Positions 15,669-23,673 of a stretch of DNA of 35,721 bases are shown piece after piece (position 1 is the first letter of the stretch; each line of letters starts with the position of its first letter). Location: the NCBI GenBank assembly GCA_903824295.1, contig CAIJWE010000089.1:1-35721 (forward strand), given 5' to 3'. The position numbers were made by a program, and so were the translations under genes. Source of the stretch: an uncultured Chlorobiaceae bacterium (lineage in GTDB: Bacteria > Bacteroidota > Chlorobiia > Chlorobiales > Chlorobiaceae). The notes beneath the pieces were generated by a model that saw nothing but the letters and a program-made list of their open reading frames with translations, was not told where the DNA came from and made no database searches.

Positions 15669-16562
15669 ATGACAACACTCCATGATGAATCAGCACCTTC
15701 ATCCTGCAGCCATCACGGCGGCAACGATCACTCCGCACATGCATCCTGCGGTCATCATAACTGCAACCAGGAGCGTCCACTGAAAGAGGTCAAACAGATT
15801 ATTGCAGTAGCTTCAGGAAAGGGTGGAGTCGGAAAATCGACCTTTGCGGTCAACCTTGCCCTCACCCTGGCCAAAACAGGTGCAAAAGTGGGGTTGATCG
15901 ATGCCGATCTTTATGGCCCGAGCATTCCAACCATGTTCGGACTCCTCGATGCAAAACCGGAAGTTGAGGGGAAAAATCTTGTCCCGCTCGAAAAATGGGG
16001 CGTCAAACTGATGTCGATCGGCTTTCTGATCGAGAGCGATACGGCCGTAATCTGGCGGGGCCCGATGGTTTCGAGCGCTGTCAAGCAGTTTATCAATGAG
16101 GTAGAGTGGAAGGAACTCGATTACCTGATTTTTGATCTTCCTCCCGGTACCGGAGATATTCAAATCACCATTGCCCAGACCATTCCCCTGACTGGCGCCA
16201 TTATTGTGACAACACCGCAGGATGTGGCCATTGCCGATGTGTCGAAAGCGGTGAGCATGTTCCGCAAAGTCAATGTCCCCATTCTCGGAGTGGTTGAAAA
16301 TATGAGCTATTACGAACTGCCGGACGGAACGAAAGACTATATTTTCGGGCACCATGGAGGAGAGATTTTTGCCCGTACCCAGGGACTTGCCTTTCTTGGC
16401 TCCATACCCATCGACCGTGCGGTGCGCGAAGGCGGTGACAGCGGAACCCCCTGTATTGTCAGCCATCCTGATTCAGCAACATCGAAGGCGATCAATCAGG
16501 CTGGTATGGAGGTTGTCCGCAGGATTTCCATCATGGAAGCAGAGCGCGGCGTTGAACTATGA
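15669..16562 (+). CDS. Mrp/ApbC-type P-loop ATPase with His/Cys-rich N-terminus
   Basis: 297 residues. The ATPase core has the deviant Walker A GKGGVGKS (50-57), DADLYGPSIPTMFG and the Mrp signature DLPPGTGD (156-163). Family members bind and transfer Fe-S clusters. Two departures from the usual form are visible. The N-terminal MIP18 (DUF59) domain of most bacterial Mrp proteins is missing; instead residues 5-32 hold seven His and three Cys (C13, C27, C32). The CxxC cluster motif normally found after ENMSYF is replaced by YELPDGTKD (about 214-223). Cluster transfer by the canonical mechanism is therefore uncertain. The Nfu-like scaffold encoded 104 bases downstream supports an Fe-S role. Confidence 0.9.
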   Translation: MTTLHDESAPSSCSHHGGNDHSAHASCGHHNCNQERPLKEVKQIIAVASGKGGVGKSTFAVNLALTLAKTGAKVGLIDADLYGPSIPTMFGLLDAKPEVEGKNLVPLEKWGVKLMSIGFLIESDTAVIWRGPMVSSAVKQFINEVEWKELDYLIFDLPPGTGDIQITIAQTIPLTGAIIVTTPQDVAIADVSKAVSMFRKVNVPILGVVENMSYYELPDGTKDYIFGHHGGEIFARTQGLAFLGSIPIDRAVREGGDSGTPCIVSHPDSATSKAINQAGMEVVRRISIMEAERGVEL

Positions 16563-16666
16563 TGAATTTCATATTGTTTTTTTCCGCAAGAGGTTTGATA
16601 TTATCGTTCTGTTCTGATACCATAAAAGAGTACCGTTATTTTCAATCATTGTAAACCAAGCATACC

Positions 16667-16927
16667 ATGAGTTCCAGCAAGGATTATCTGCCAAAAAGCG
16701 ATGCACTCTACGACCAGGTTATTGCCGCACTTGAAACCGTACGCCCTTACCTGCAGGTTGATGGTGGCGATTGTCAGATTGTCGGCATTACCAAAGAGAT
16801 GACCGTTGATGTAAAACTGCTTGGTGCATGTGGTTCATGCCCGATGAGCACCCTGACACTGCGTGCCGGTGTTGAGCAGGCGATCAAAAAAGCAGTTCCG
16901 GAAATTGTACGCGTTGAATCGGTGTAA
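16667..16927 (+). CDS. Nfu-type Fe-S scaffold (NifU C-terminal domain)
   Basis: 86 residues consisting only of the NifU C-terminal domain. VRPYLQVDGGDCQIVGI begins the domain and GACGSCPMSTLTLRAGVEQAIKKAVPE carries the cluster-binding pair C55 and C58. Such proteins receive and pass on a [4Fe-4S] cluster at a dimer interface. It lies downstream of the Mrp-type ATPase in the same direction, which supports shared work in cluster delivery. The stop codon is 4 bases from the end of the convergent ftsK gene, and no separate terminator is visible. Confidence 0.93.
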   Translation: MSSSKDYLPKSDALYDQVIAALETVRPYLQVDGGDCQIVGITKEMTVDVKLLGACGSCPMSTLTLRAGVEQAIKKAVPEIVRVESV

Positions 16928-16931
16928 AGAC

Positions 16932-19403
16932 TCAGGCGTCCAGATTTCGCAATAAAAGTTCAAGGGAGTCGTCATTGTTGATGAGGACTTCCCTTGCTTT
17001 ACTCCCGTCGGCCTCACTGACAATCCCGCTGTATTCGAGCTGATCCATAACCCGCCCTGCGCGGCTGAATCCGAGACGGAGACGCCTTTGCAGCAGCGAC
17101 ACACTCGCCTGCTGATGCGTTACGACGAGCCGTGCCGCCTCTTCAAACATGCTGTCCTTGCCATCTTTTTCCTGATATCCCGACGAGGAAATCCCGTTAC
17201 CTTTTTGCACATCCGGAGTGGGCAGTACATACATGTTCTTCAGAGCATGTTGCGAGCCGATGAAGGAGGTAATCTCCTCAACCTCACCCGAAGAGACGTA
17301 GGGCCCCTGGATACGCATCGATTTCGGCTGGTTTGAGGGCTGATAGAGCATGTCGCCATTGCCGAGAAGCTGCTCTGCCCCTGAACCATCAAGAATGGTG
17401 CGTGAATCAACCCGGCTGGCCACCTGGAAGGCAATTCGAGCCGGAAAGTTGGCCTTGATGATGCCGGTAATAACGTCAACAGAGGGGCGCTGGGTCGCAA
17501 CAATAAGGTGAATACCCACCGCACGGGCGAGCTGGGCAATCCGGATGATCGGCTCTTCAACCTCCCGTCCCGCCGTAATCATGAGATCGGCAAGTTCATC
17601 AATAACGACGACAATGTAGGGCAGCGCCTCTTCGGGAATACGGCGGTTGTGATCGCCGATATTGCGGACAGCCGCTTTTTCAAGGGTTTCATAACGAACC
17701 TCCATCTCTTTAACGACGCACCTGAGCGCATAGACCGCCTTCTGGGGATCGGTGATAATTTGCTCATCAATACCGGGAAAGCGCATGAGAAAATGGTTTT
17801 TCAGATGCTGGTACTGAAAAAGCTCCACCCTTTTGGGATCGATCAGCACAAACTTGACCTTGTCGGGGCTGCATGCATAGAGCAGGCTGGAGATAATGAC
17901 ATTGATGCAGACTGACTTTCCTGCCCCAGTAGCACCGGCAATCAGGAGATGCGGCATGGTGGCCAGATCGGCAATATAGACCTCATTGGTGATGGTTTTG
18001 CCAAGCACAATCGGCAGCGTCATGGTGCTGTTCTTGAATTTTTCAACCTGCAACACTGAACGAAGCCAGACCGTTTTCGGCTTGCTGTTCGGAATCTCCA
18101 CACCAACGGCATTCTTGCCGGGAATGGGAGCGATGATGCGAATTCCCCGTGCTGAGAGTGCCATGGCAAGGTCATTTTCAAGCGACTTGACCCTGCTGAC
18201 TTTGACGTCCGGTGCAAGCTCCAGCTCAAAGAGCGTGACGCGTGGACCGACGGTCGTGACAATCCTTTTTACATCTATCTTGTAGATATTGAGTTTCTCA
18301 AGCAGTTTCTGCTTGCTCTCTTCAAGATGGCGCTCATCAATCTGATCATTGTCGTCCGGTACTTTTTCGAGAAGGTCAATTGAGGGGAAGCGGTAGGGCT
18401 CGCGATCCTTGGTCTGCACTTTCAGGCGGCGCTCGTCAAGGTCAGCCTCTTTTTCATGAACCGCCTTGTGAATGATCATCTCCGGCTCTCCGAGCACTTT
18501 TGGCTGCGGCACCAATGGAAGCGGTTCAACAACTACAGGCTCCGGCAAAAAGAGCTCCGGCGAAAAAAGCTCATTCTGCGGAGAAGCAACCGGCAAAACC
18601 GATACCGTGGGTTCAAGTGCCTTCACTTTCTGCGCCTCTTTTTTCAACTCCTCTTTTTTCAGGGCCTCCTTTTTCAGTGCAAGCTTTCTCTGCTCCTCCT
18701 TTTTCAGCTCTCTCTCTTTCGCTTTCAGCCTCTTCTGCTCAGCCTTTTTTTTCCAACTTTCAATATACTTTGCCCTGATAGCGCTGAACGCCTTGATGCT
18801 TCTTTTTATAACGGGCAGTACGATGACCTTGCAAGCTTCAAGAAACCCTTTCCCCATATAGATGGTCAAAGCAAGAGCAATAACAGCAAGAAGAACCGAT
18901 GATGCCGTAACACCAATCACAATAGAAAGAAACTCGGCAATCATCCGTCCAACCGCCCCTGCCATGAGATCACTGAATGGCGCAGAGGTAAGACCGAATA
19001 TGGTTGCGACATCAAGTGAAACAAAGAGGCTGTAAAGAGAAAAAAGAATTGCCGGTTTAAGGCTTTTGGCCCGCATGAGCAACCAGCCCCAAACAAAAAT
19101 TGAGGTTATCGGAAGCATGGCCGAATAACCGAGAAATGAACGGATAAAGAAGTCTGAAACCCTTGCGCCAAATAACCCGAACGGATTGTGGATACTTTCA
19201 GCCGCGCCCCTTGCCGCCTTGATAGAAATATCGTACCAGGCAAGCGTACCAAAACTTGCCTGATCATCCGGGTGAAAACAGAGAAGAGCACCTATCAAAA
19301 AGAGGGCAAGGAGCATCAGCCCCATGCCGATTATCTCTTTTTGAAGCGCCTTCATGTTCAGATTACTCACCCTGGCACTTTTGCTGTTATTTTTTATTTT
19401 CAC
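16932..19403 (-). CDS. ftsK: DNA translocase FtsK/SpoIIIE
   Basis: 823 residues from a GTG start with GGAG 11 bases upstream. The N-terminal part has about four membrane spans (around 27-43, 92-110, 115-140 and 150-182). Residues 210-260 are a highly charged Lys/Glu-rich probable coiled coil with repeated KKE units, and 260-340 is a short Pro-rich linker. The motor follows: Walker A GATGAGKS (490-497), Walker B IVVVIDEL (597-604), and VATQRPSVDVITGIIKANFPARIAF. The winged-helix gamma domain (about 750-812, RRLRLGFSRAGRVMDQLE) reads KOPS sequences. FtsK pumps chromosome DNA at the division septum and activates dif recombination. It follows gcvT by 33 bases. Confidence 0.96.
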   Translation of the reverse strand: MKIKNNSKSARVSNLNMKALQKEIIGMGLMLLALFLIGALLCFHPDDQASFGTLAWYDISIKAARGAAESIHNPFGLFGARVSDFFIRSFLGYSAMLPITSIFVWGWLLMRAKSLKPAILFSLYSLFVSLDVATIFGLTSAPFSDLMAGAVGRMIAEFLSIVIGVTASSVLLAVIALALTIYMGKGFLEACKVIVLPVIKRSIKAFSAIRAKYIESWKKKAEQKRLKAKERELKKEEQRKLALKKEALKKEELKKEAQKVKALEPTVSVLPVASPQNELFSPELFLPEPVVVEPLPLVPQPKVLGEPEMIIHKAVHEKEADLDERRLKVQTKDREPYRFPSIDLLEKVPDDNDQIDERHLEESKQKLLEKLNIYKIDVKRIVTTVGPRVTLFELELAPDVKVSRVKSLENDLAMALSARGIRIIAPIPGKNAVGVEIPNSKPKTVWLRSVLQVEKFKNSTMTLPIVLGKTITNEVYIADLATMPHLLIAGATGAGKSVCINVIISSLLYACSPDKVKFVLIDPKRVELFQYQHLKNHFLMRFPGIDEQIITDPQKAVYALRCVVKEMEVRYETLEKAAVRNIGDHNRRIPEEALPYIVVVIDELADLMITAGREVEEPIIRIAQLARAVGIHLIVATQRPSVDVITGIIKANFPARIAFQVASRVDSRTILDGSGAEQLLGNGDMLYQPSNQPKSMRIQGPYVSSGEVEEITSFIGSQHALKNMYVLPTPDVQKGNGISSSGYQEKDGKDSMFEEAARLVVTHQQASVSLLQRRLRLGFSRAGRVMDQLEYSGIVSEADGSKAREVLINNDDSLELLLRNLDA

Positions 19404-19436
19404 CTGCTTGCTTACTCCTGTAATACTTTATTGCAT

Positions 19437-20534
19437 TCACCCCAGTGAGGTTGTAACAAACGGCAGACGCCTGATAACACCTGCGTGAAAGTTTCCGCGA
19501 ACTTCAACCAGAATGGGAGTGCCCACCTTGATGTACTCACGCAAAACGTTGCAGGTACCAACAGGCTCCTTGATCGTCGGCGAAAGAGTACCGCTGCAGA
19601 CCCAGCCAATCTCCTCGCGTGCACTGTTATAGACCTTGAAATGCTGGCGTGGAAGAACTCGTCCATCAAGAGAGAATCCGGCGACTCCTCTCTTCAGGTC
19701 AAGCGCAACCTGCCGGCACACCTCCCTGCCGATAAAATCCCCTTTATCCATATTGACCACCCATTTCAGCCGCGCCTCAAGCGGATTCGTATCCTGATCG
19801 ATCTCATGACCATAGAGGGAGTATCCCATCTCAAGGCGGAGGGTATCACGTGCGCCAAGACCGATGGGCTGAATACCACTCGCCTTGCCCGCCTCAAACA
19901 GCGCCTCCCACAAAAGCTGCGCCACCTCATTGGGCAAACAAATCTCCACCCCCTTTTCACCGGTATAGCCGGTTCGGGCAATGATCACCTCTGAGCCCTG
20001 GAATAGTACCTTACAAAAATGGAAGGATCCAAGCGCCTCTACATCAAGGTCAGGAAAAACGCTTGCCAGAATATTCAGGGCAAGAGGGCCCTGGAGGGCA
20101 ATCAAAGAGAGCTGAGCGGTACAATCCTCAAGTTCAACCCCTTCAAAGGCTTCGATATGCTGCTGCAGCCACTCAAAATCTTTTGGAGCGTTGCTCGCAT
20201 TGACAATAAGAAAAAAAGTTTCGCTGTCGATACGGTAGATAATCAGGTCATCAACAATACCGCCATCGGGATAGAGCATGAGATTGTACTGCGCCTGACC
20301 GTCTGCCACCTTGTCAAGATCGTTGGTGGTCATGAACTGGAGAAACTCCTTTGCCCTTGCTCCCCTGACATAAAAATTGCCCATGTGCGACACATCAAAG
20401 AGCCCGGCCGCGTTGCGTACAGCATGATGCTCAGCGATAATTCCCGTGTACTGTACCGGCATCAGGTAGCCACCGAAGTCGATTATTTTGGCTCCAGCCT
20501 CTTCATGCCAGGAGTACAACGCTGTTTTTTTCAT
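19437..20534 (-). CDS. gcvT: Glycine cleavage system T protein (aminomethyltransferase)
   Basis: 365 residues, normal length. Conserved parts are KTALYSWHEEAGAKIIDFGGYLMPVQY at the start, FDVSHMGNFYVRG, NDLDKVADGQAQYNLML (folate site), ARTGYTGEKGVEICLP, and LGARDTLRLEMGYSLYGHEID. The protein takes the aminomethyl group from lipoyl-GcvH and forms methylene-tetrahydrofolate and ammonia. The gcvH and gcvP genes are not in the window. The ATG has an AGGG ribosome-binding site. Nothing links it functionally to ftsK downstream. Confidence 0.96.
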   Translation of the reverse strand: MKKTALYSWHEEAGAKIIDFGGYLMPVQYTGIIAEHHAVRNAAGLFDVSHMGNFYVRGARAKEFLQFMTTNDLDKVADGQAQYNLMLYPDGGIVDDLIIYRIDSETFFLIVNASNAPKDFEWLQQHIEAFEGVELEDCTAQLSLIALQGPLALNILASVFPDLDVEALGSFHFCKVLFQGSEVIIARTGYTGEKGVEICLPNEVAQLLWEALFEAGKASGIQPIGLGARDTLRLEMGYSLYGHEIDQDTNPLEARLKWVVNMDKGDFIGREVCRQVALDLKRGVAGFSLDGRVLPRQHFKVYNSAREEIGWVCSGTLSPTIKEPVGTCNVLREYIKVGTPILVEVRGNFHAGVIRRLPFVTTSLG

Positions 20535-20668
20535 AACGACCCTACTGCTAAATTTATTGAGTGGAGTTACAACTGACTGTAAAAAAACATTTAAACAAGA
20601 AAATCAAAGCTTTTTTTCAGGAGGAAGAAGATTTTGCCATAGAACAGCGACCATTCTGTACGATACTT

Positions 20669-20959
20669 TTATCTCCCAAGCCAATACGAGGGATGGCGCT
20701 TCAGATGCATCACGGCAATAACAAGCACTTCATCTGAAAGAATTTTATACAGGAGGGCAAATGGAAACTGACGAACGAGACTTCGACGAACAGCATACCT
20801 TATTTCAGGATAAGCTTCTGGGGTTTTTTCTATACGAGCGACAGCCTCATCTATCCGACCAATAAAATCACGACCAAGACCTTCGGCCTTATTATGATAA
20901 TAAAACATGGCTTCAAGCATCTCATCTTCAGCCGGCTTCAAAAATCGTACCTTTTTCAT
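20669..20959 (-). CDS. RelE/ParE-superfamily toxin
   Basis: 96 residues. The fold pattern is typical: KVRFLKPAEDEMLEAMFYYHNKAEGLGRDF for the first strand and helical hairpin, then IEKTPEAYPEIRYAVRRSLVRQFPFALLYKIL for the core strands, and VIAVMHLKRHPSYWLGR for the last strand. Members either cleave mRNA on ribosomes (RelE) or inhibit gyrase (ParE); the sequence does not settle which. Its start overlaps the antitoxin stop by 4 bases (ATGA), a sign of translational coupling. Confidence 0.9.
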   Translation of the reverse strand: MKKVRFLKPAEDEMLEAMFYYHNKAEGLGRDFIGRIDEAVARIEKTPEAYPEIRYAVRRSLVRQFPFALLYKILSDEVLVIAVMHLKRHPSYWLGR

Positions 20960-21183
20960 TCAAGTCGTTCTCGTGCATCGTGAAGAACGTCGGCAGCAGC
21001 TCTTGCTGAAACCGTCCCATTAAGGTAAGCCTGGTACCTCCTTTCTGCCTCTTCAATCCACAAGGCTTCATTTTCCTGACCTGCCAAATCATCAAGGCTC
21101 GCAAGAAGATACTCTGCAAGTTCTGCTCGAGCCTGTAGGGGCAGAGCCATAGCCTCTCGTTTGATCTCTAAGAAATTATTCAT
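20956..21183 (-). CDS. Addiction-module antitoxin (TIGR02574-type)
   Basis: 75 residues. The pattern ALPLQARAELAEYLLASLDDL followed by a helical WIEEAERRYQAYLNGTVSARAAADVLHDAR segment is that of the small antitoxins found before RelE/ParE toxins in many environmental bacteria. It should fold on and block the toxin encoded directly downstream. A GGGAGG ribosome-binding site lies 9 bases before the ATG. Confidence 0.88.
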   Translation of the reverse strand: MNNFLEIKREAMALPLQARAELAEYLLASLDDLAGQENEALWIEEAERRYQAYLNGTVSARAAADVLHDARERLE

Positions 21184-21222
21184 TTCATAGCCTCCCGTAC
21201 ATTGGGAATTAATAATTTCACT

Positions 21223-21488
21223 TCAACTCATAACCTCTCGGTTCTTGACCGCTACAACCTCCCCGCTCTTATTGACCCTGACCGTTTTGAATGAGCGTTT
21301 GGTCTTCCTCCGGGCCCGGCAAGATGCATTCTGTGGATAGTCCCAGGGACGTGAGAATCCAACCGTCACAAACCATTCGCCAACTTGATCATCGAAATCT
21401 CTTCCAGGCCAAGATTACTTATCTCCTCATGTTCAAAAAGAACACGGACATGATTGACCGCAATGGTTACAACATCTTTAACATTCAC
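21223..21488 (-). pseudogene. Frameshifted small hypothetical gene
   Basis: Two overlapping frames together read as one protein. The first starts at a GTG (21488; AGAG upstream) with VNVKDVVTIAVNHVRVLFE and continues to NLGLEEI. The second continues with FDDQVGEWFVTVGFSRPWD and ends with KTVRVNKSGEVVAVKNREVMS. The switch falls around 21391-21402. The total of 266 bases is one short of 267, so one lost base would explain it. The joined sequence of about 88 residues resembles a widespread family of small proteins of unknown role with a GFSRPWD-type core, recognised from memory. It lies just upstream of the toxin-antitoxin pair. A sequencing error is the alternative. Confidence 0.6.
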
Positions 21489-21512
21489 AGATTTTCTCTG
21501 TTAGTATTGTGT

Positions 21513-22157
21513 TCACCTCCCCCGGCCAATAATCACCTCATTGCCAAGTTCATTGCGATCACCGGTTTTAAGGGGAAAATGAACGGTGAGGATTTCAGCG
21601 CACCGGTCAACCGCTGTACAAATTGCAGCGGCCTGCCCTTTGCTTTTGATGCCACGGATGATAATTCCGACAATCTCCTGCCAGAGCTCGCTGTCAACTT
21701 TGGCGTTAATGCCTTTATCGGCAACCACACGGACGTTGTGCTCAAAGAGTGAAATATAGATGAGAATGCCGGTATGATCGACAGTCTGGTTGATATCCTT
21801 GTGATAAAAGGAGTTAATGGCCGCTTCTTCGACCTCTTCCTTCATGTCGGAGGCTGTGACAAAGAGGCGTTTGAAAAGAGGCGTGCGTTTGAGCACTTCA
21901 TGGAGCACAATAAAGGAGCACGCAAAAACCTCAAGAAATAACAACATACTATCTCCCCCCGCACGAAGCACCACAGCAATGCCAAGGAGCATGGCAAGAA
22001 GCGTACTGCCAATCATGCTGGCAAGAGGATAGTGATAGCTTGAGGGCACCACCATAACCACTATTTCACCCGAAGTGCGCTTTTCAGCCTCTGCTATTCG
22101 CGCCTCAATCTGAAGCCGATCCCCCGCTGCAAGGAATTTTTCTGCCGAATCTTTCAT
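21513..22157 (-). CDS. TPM-domain membrane protein
   Basis: 214 residues. It starts with a soluble helix (AAGDRLQIEARIAEAEKRTSGEIVVMVVPSSYHYP), has two membrane spans at about 46-80, and continues into a TPM-type region (FYHKDINQTVDHTGILIYISLFEHNVRVVADKGI, followed by WQEIVGIIIRGIKSKGQAAAICTAVDRCAEIL). TPM domains (YgcG, Psb32 and relatives) are linked to membrane-protein quality control and photosystem repair; biochemical activity is unclear. It is the last of three genes (LemA, YgcG-like, this one), 24 bases after the YgcG-like gene. Confidence 0.8.
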   Translation of the reverse strand: MKDSAEKFLAAGDRLQIEARIAEAEKRTSGEIVVMVVPSSYHYPLASMIGSTLLAMLLGIAVVLRAGGDSMLLFLEVFACSFIVLHEVLKRTPLFKRLFVTASDMKEEVEEAAINSFYHKDINQTVDHTGILIYISLFEHNVRVVADKGINAKVDSELWQEIVGIIIRGIKSKGQAAAICTAVDRCAEILTVHFPLKTGDRNELGNEVIIGRGR

Positions 22158-22181
22158 CTCTAACTTTTGTTATGCTGGCAT

Positions 22182-22943
22182 TTACCAATCGCCTGATGCT
22201 CCACCGCCGCCAAAACCTCCGCCGCCACCACCGAAGCCGCCACCTCCACCGCCGCTTCCCCCACCAAAACCGCCTCCATAAAAGCCGCCTCCAAAGCCGC
22301 CGTTGGCCATCGGGCCGCCTCTGTGACCACGGAAAATCTGGCTGATAAAATAGATCACCAGCAAAATAAGCGTGAGGAGGGTAAATGAGGGTTTGCTGCC
22401 CTTCGTCGGGGGCTTGGCCTTGTACTCGCCATGAACCGCCGCAATAATTGACGAAACCCCTTTGGTGAATCCGGCATCGAACTGGCCCGCCTTGAAGGCC
22501 GGGGTAATCTCGTCTTGAACAATTCGCCCGGAGAGAAGATCGGTCAATCTCCCTTCCAGACCATAGCCAACCTCAATGCGCGTCTTGCGATCAGCACGTG
22601 AAACAATGAGCAACACACCGTTGTCGGAGCCTTTATGACCTATCTTCCATGTTTCGGCCACCCGTATCGAAAAGTTTTCGATTGGCTCGCCCTGGAGCGA
22701 CGGAACCGTCAAAATGACAATCTGCGTCGACTCGGCCGTTTCAAACTGCTGAAGCCGAGCCTCAAGCTCCGCACGCACTGGTGCGGAGATCATGGCACCA
22801 TAATCGTTGACCCGCCCTGAAAGAGCGGGTACCGGAATTGCTGAAAAACCGCTGATGGGGAAGAACCCAATCAGCGCGAACAGCAGAAAGAGCATAACCC
22901 TCAGCCGGGATTGCATCAAATTGTTCATGACAGGCTGCAACAT
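22182..22943 (-). CDS. YgcG-family TPM-domain protein with glycine-rich tail
   Basis: 253 residues. A signal peptide (MLFLLFALIGFFPISGFSA) leads to a TPM domain, about 40-170, with the family motifs GRVNDYGAMIS, STQIVILTVPSL, NGVLLIVSRADRKTRIEVGYGLEG and DAGFTKGVSSIIAAV. After one membrane span (about 188-202) the tail is almost pure glycine with scattered F, Y and S. The predicted arrangement is an outward-facing TPM domain with the Gly-rich tail on the other side. The ATG overlaps the lemA stop by one base (TGATG), so translation is probably coupled. No separate ribosome-binding site is seen. Confidence 0.88.
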   Translation of the reverse strand: MLQPVMNNLMQSRLRVMLFLLFALIGFFPISGFSAIPVPALSGRVNDYGAMISAPVRAELEARLQQFETAESTQIVILTVPSLQGEPIENFSIRVAETWKIGHKGSDNGVLLIVSRADRKTRIEVGYGLEGRLTDLLSGRIVQDEITPAFKAGQFDAGFTKGVSSIIAAVHGEYKAKPPTKGSKPSFTLLTLILLVIYFISQIFRGHRGGPMANGGFGGGFYGGGFGGGSGGGGGGFGGGGGGFGGGGASGDW

Positions 22944-23530
22944 CAAAATTTGACTGCTGGTACCGCTTTTGCGGCTAAATCAGCCTTGAAATACTCCTTG
23001 GCTTTCAGCTTCAGCAGCACACTGTTGGTCATGGAGTTCGGAAACTTCCTGATTGAGAAGTTGAACGTTGCAACGGCCTCGTTATAGCGCTGACGGGCAA
23101 CGCTGATACGGTTTTCGGTTCCCTCAAGCTGATTCTGCAGATCGCGGAAATTCTGAGTGGCCTTGAGATCAGGATAGCGTTCAACCGCAACAAGCAGGCG
23201 CGAAAGGCTTGAGGAGAGACCGCTCTGGGCACTGCTGAATTTTGCCATGGCCGCAGGATCGCTGAGCATGGCGGGGGTGAGCTGAATGGAGGTTGCTTTT
23301 GCCCTTGCTTCCACTACAGCGGTGAGGGTCTCTTTTTCAAAGTTTGCCGCACCCTTGACCGTTGCCACGAGGTTTGGCACCAGGTCACCCCTGCGCTGCA
23401 ACTGCGACTCAAGATCACCCCACGATTGGTTCACCGCCTCTTCATTCTGCTGTATGACGTTATATCCGCACCCTGAAAGTGTGCTGAAAAAAAGAAAAAA
23501 TGCGACAAGCCTTGCCATTGAGACCTTCAT
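22943..23530 (-). CDS. lemA: LemA-family lipoprotein
   Basis: 195 residues from the ATG at 23530, which has GGAGAGGG directly upstream. The signal peptide ends in the lipobox LSGC (Cys21). The mature protein has the LemA pattern: [57 protein letters not shown], then [46 protein letters not shown]. LemA forms a long helical bundle of unknown activity and is very often encoded with TPM-domain proteins, as here. It lies 143 bases below rel. Confidence 0.92.
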   Translation of the reverse strand: MKVSMARLVAFFLFFSTLSGCGYNVIQQNEEAVNQSWGDLESQLQRRGDLVPNLVATVKGAANFEKETLTAVVEARAKATSIQLTPAMLSDPAAMAKFSSAQSGLSSSLSRLLVAVERYPDLKATQNFRDLQNQLEGTENRISVARQRYNEAVATFNFSIRKFPNSMTNSVLLKLKAKEYFKADLAAKAVPAVKF

Positions 23531-23613
23531 AACCCTCTCCTTGTTCTGGTTTTTACTGTTAATCATATCAATCCGAAAAAAATATACAAAATTTCTACCC
23601 TTCGTTTCACAAA

Positions 23614-23646
23614 AGCGCCACGTTACCCTGGTTTACGCCGGGCGCT
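23614..23646 (-). terminator. Weak candidate terminator after rel
   Basis: AGCGCC and GGCGCT form a 6-bp stem with a 21-base loop, followed on the minus strand by only four T. The large loop and short T run make this doubtful. Confidence 0.25.
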
Positions 23647-23673
23647 ACCCACCTATCGACCTGGTCGAGGGCT

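Noticed and set aside
18456-18902. Plus-strand open frames opposite the ftsK linker
   Set aside because: They arise from the Lys/Glu-rich codons of ftsK, and no independent coding signal is seen.
22190-22330. Dense repeated sequence that could suggest a repeat array
   Set aside because: It is the codon-level repetition of the glycine-rich tail of the YgcG-like protein, with no spacer structure.
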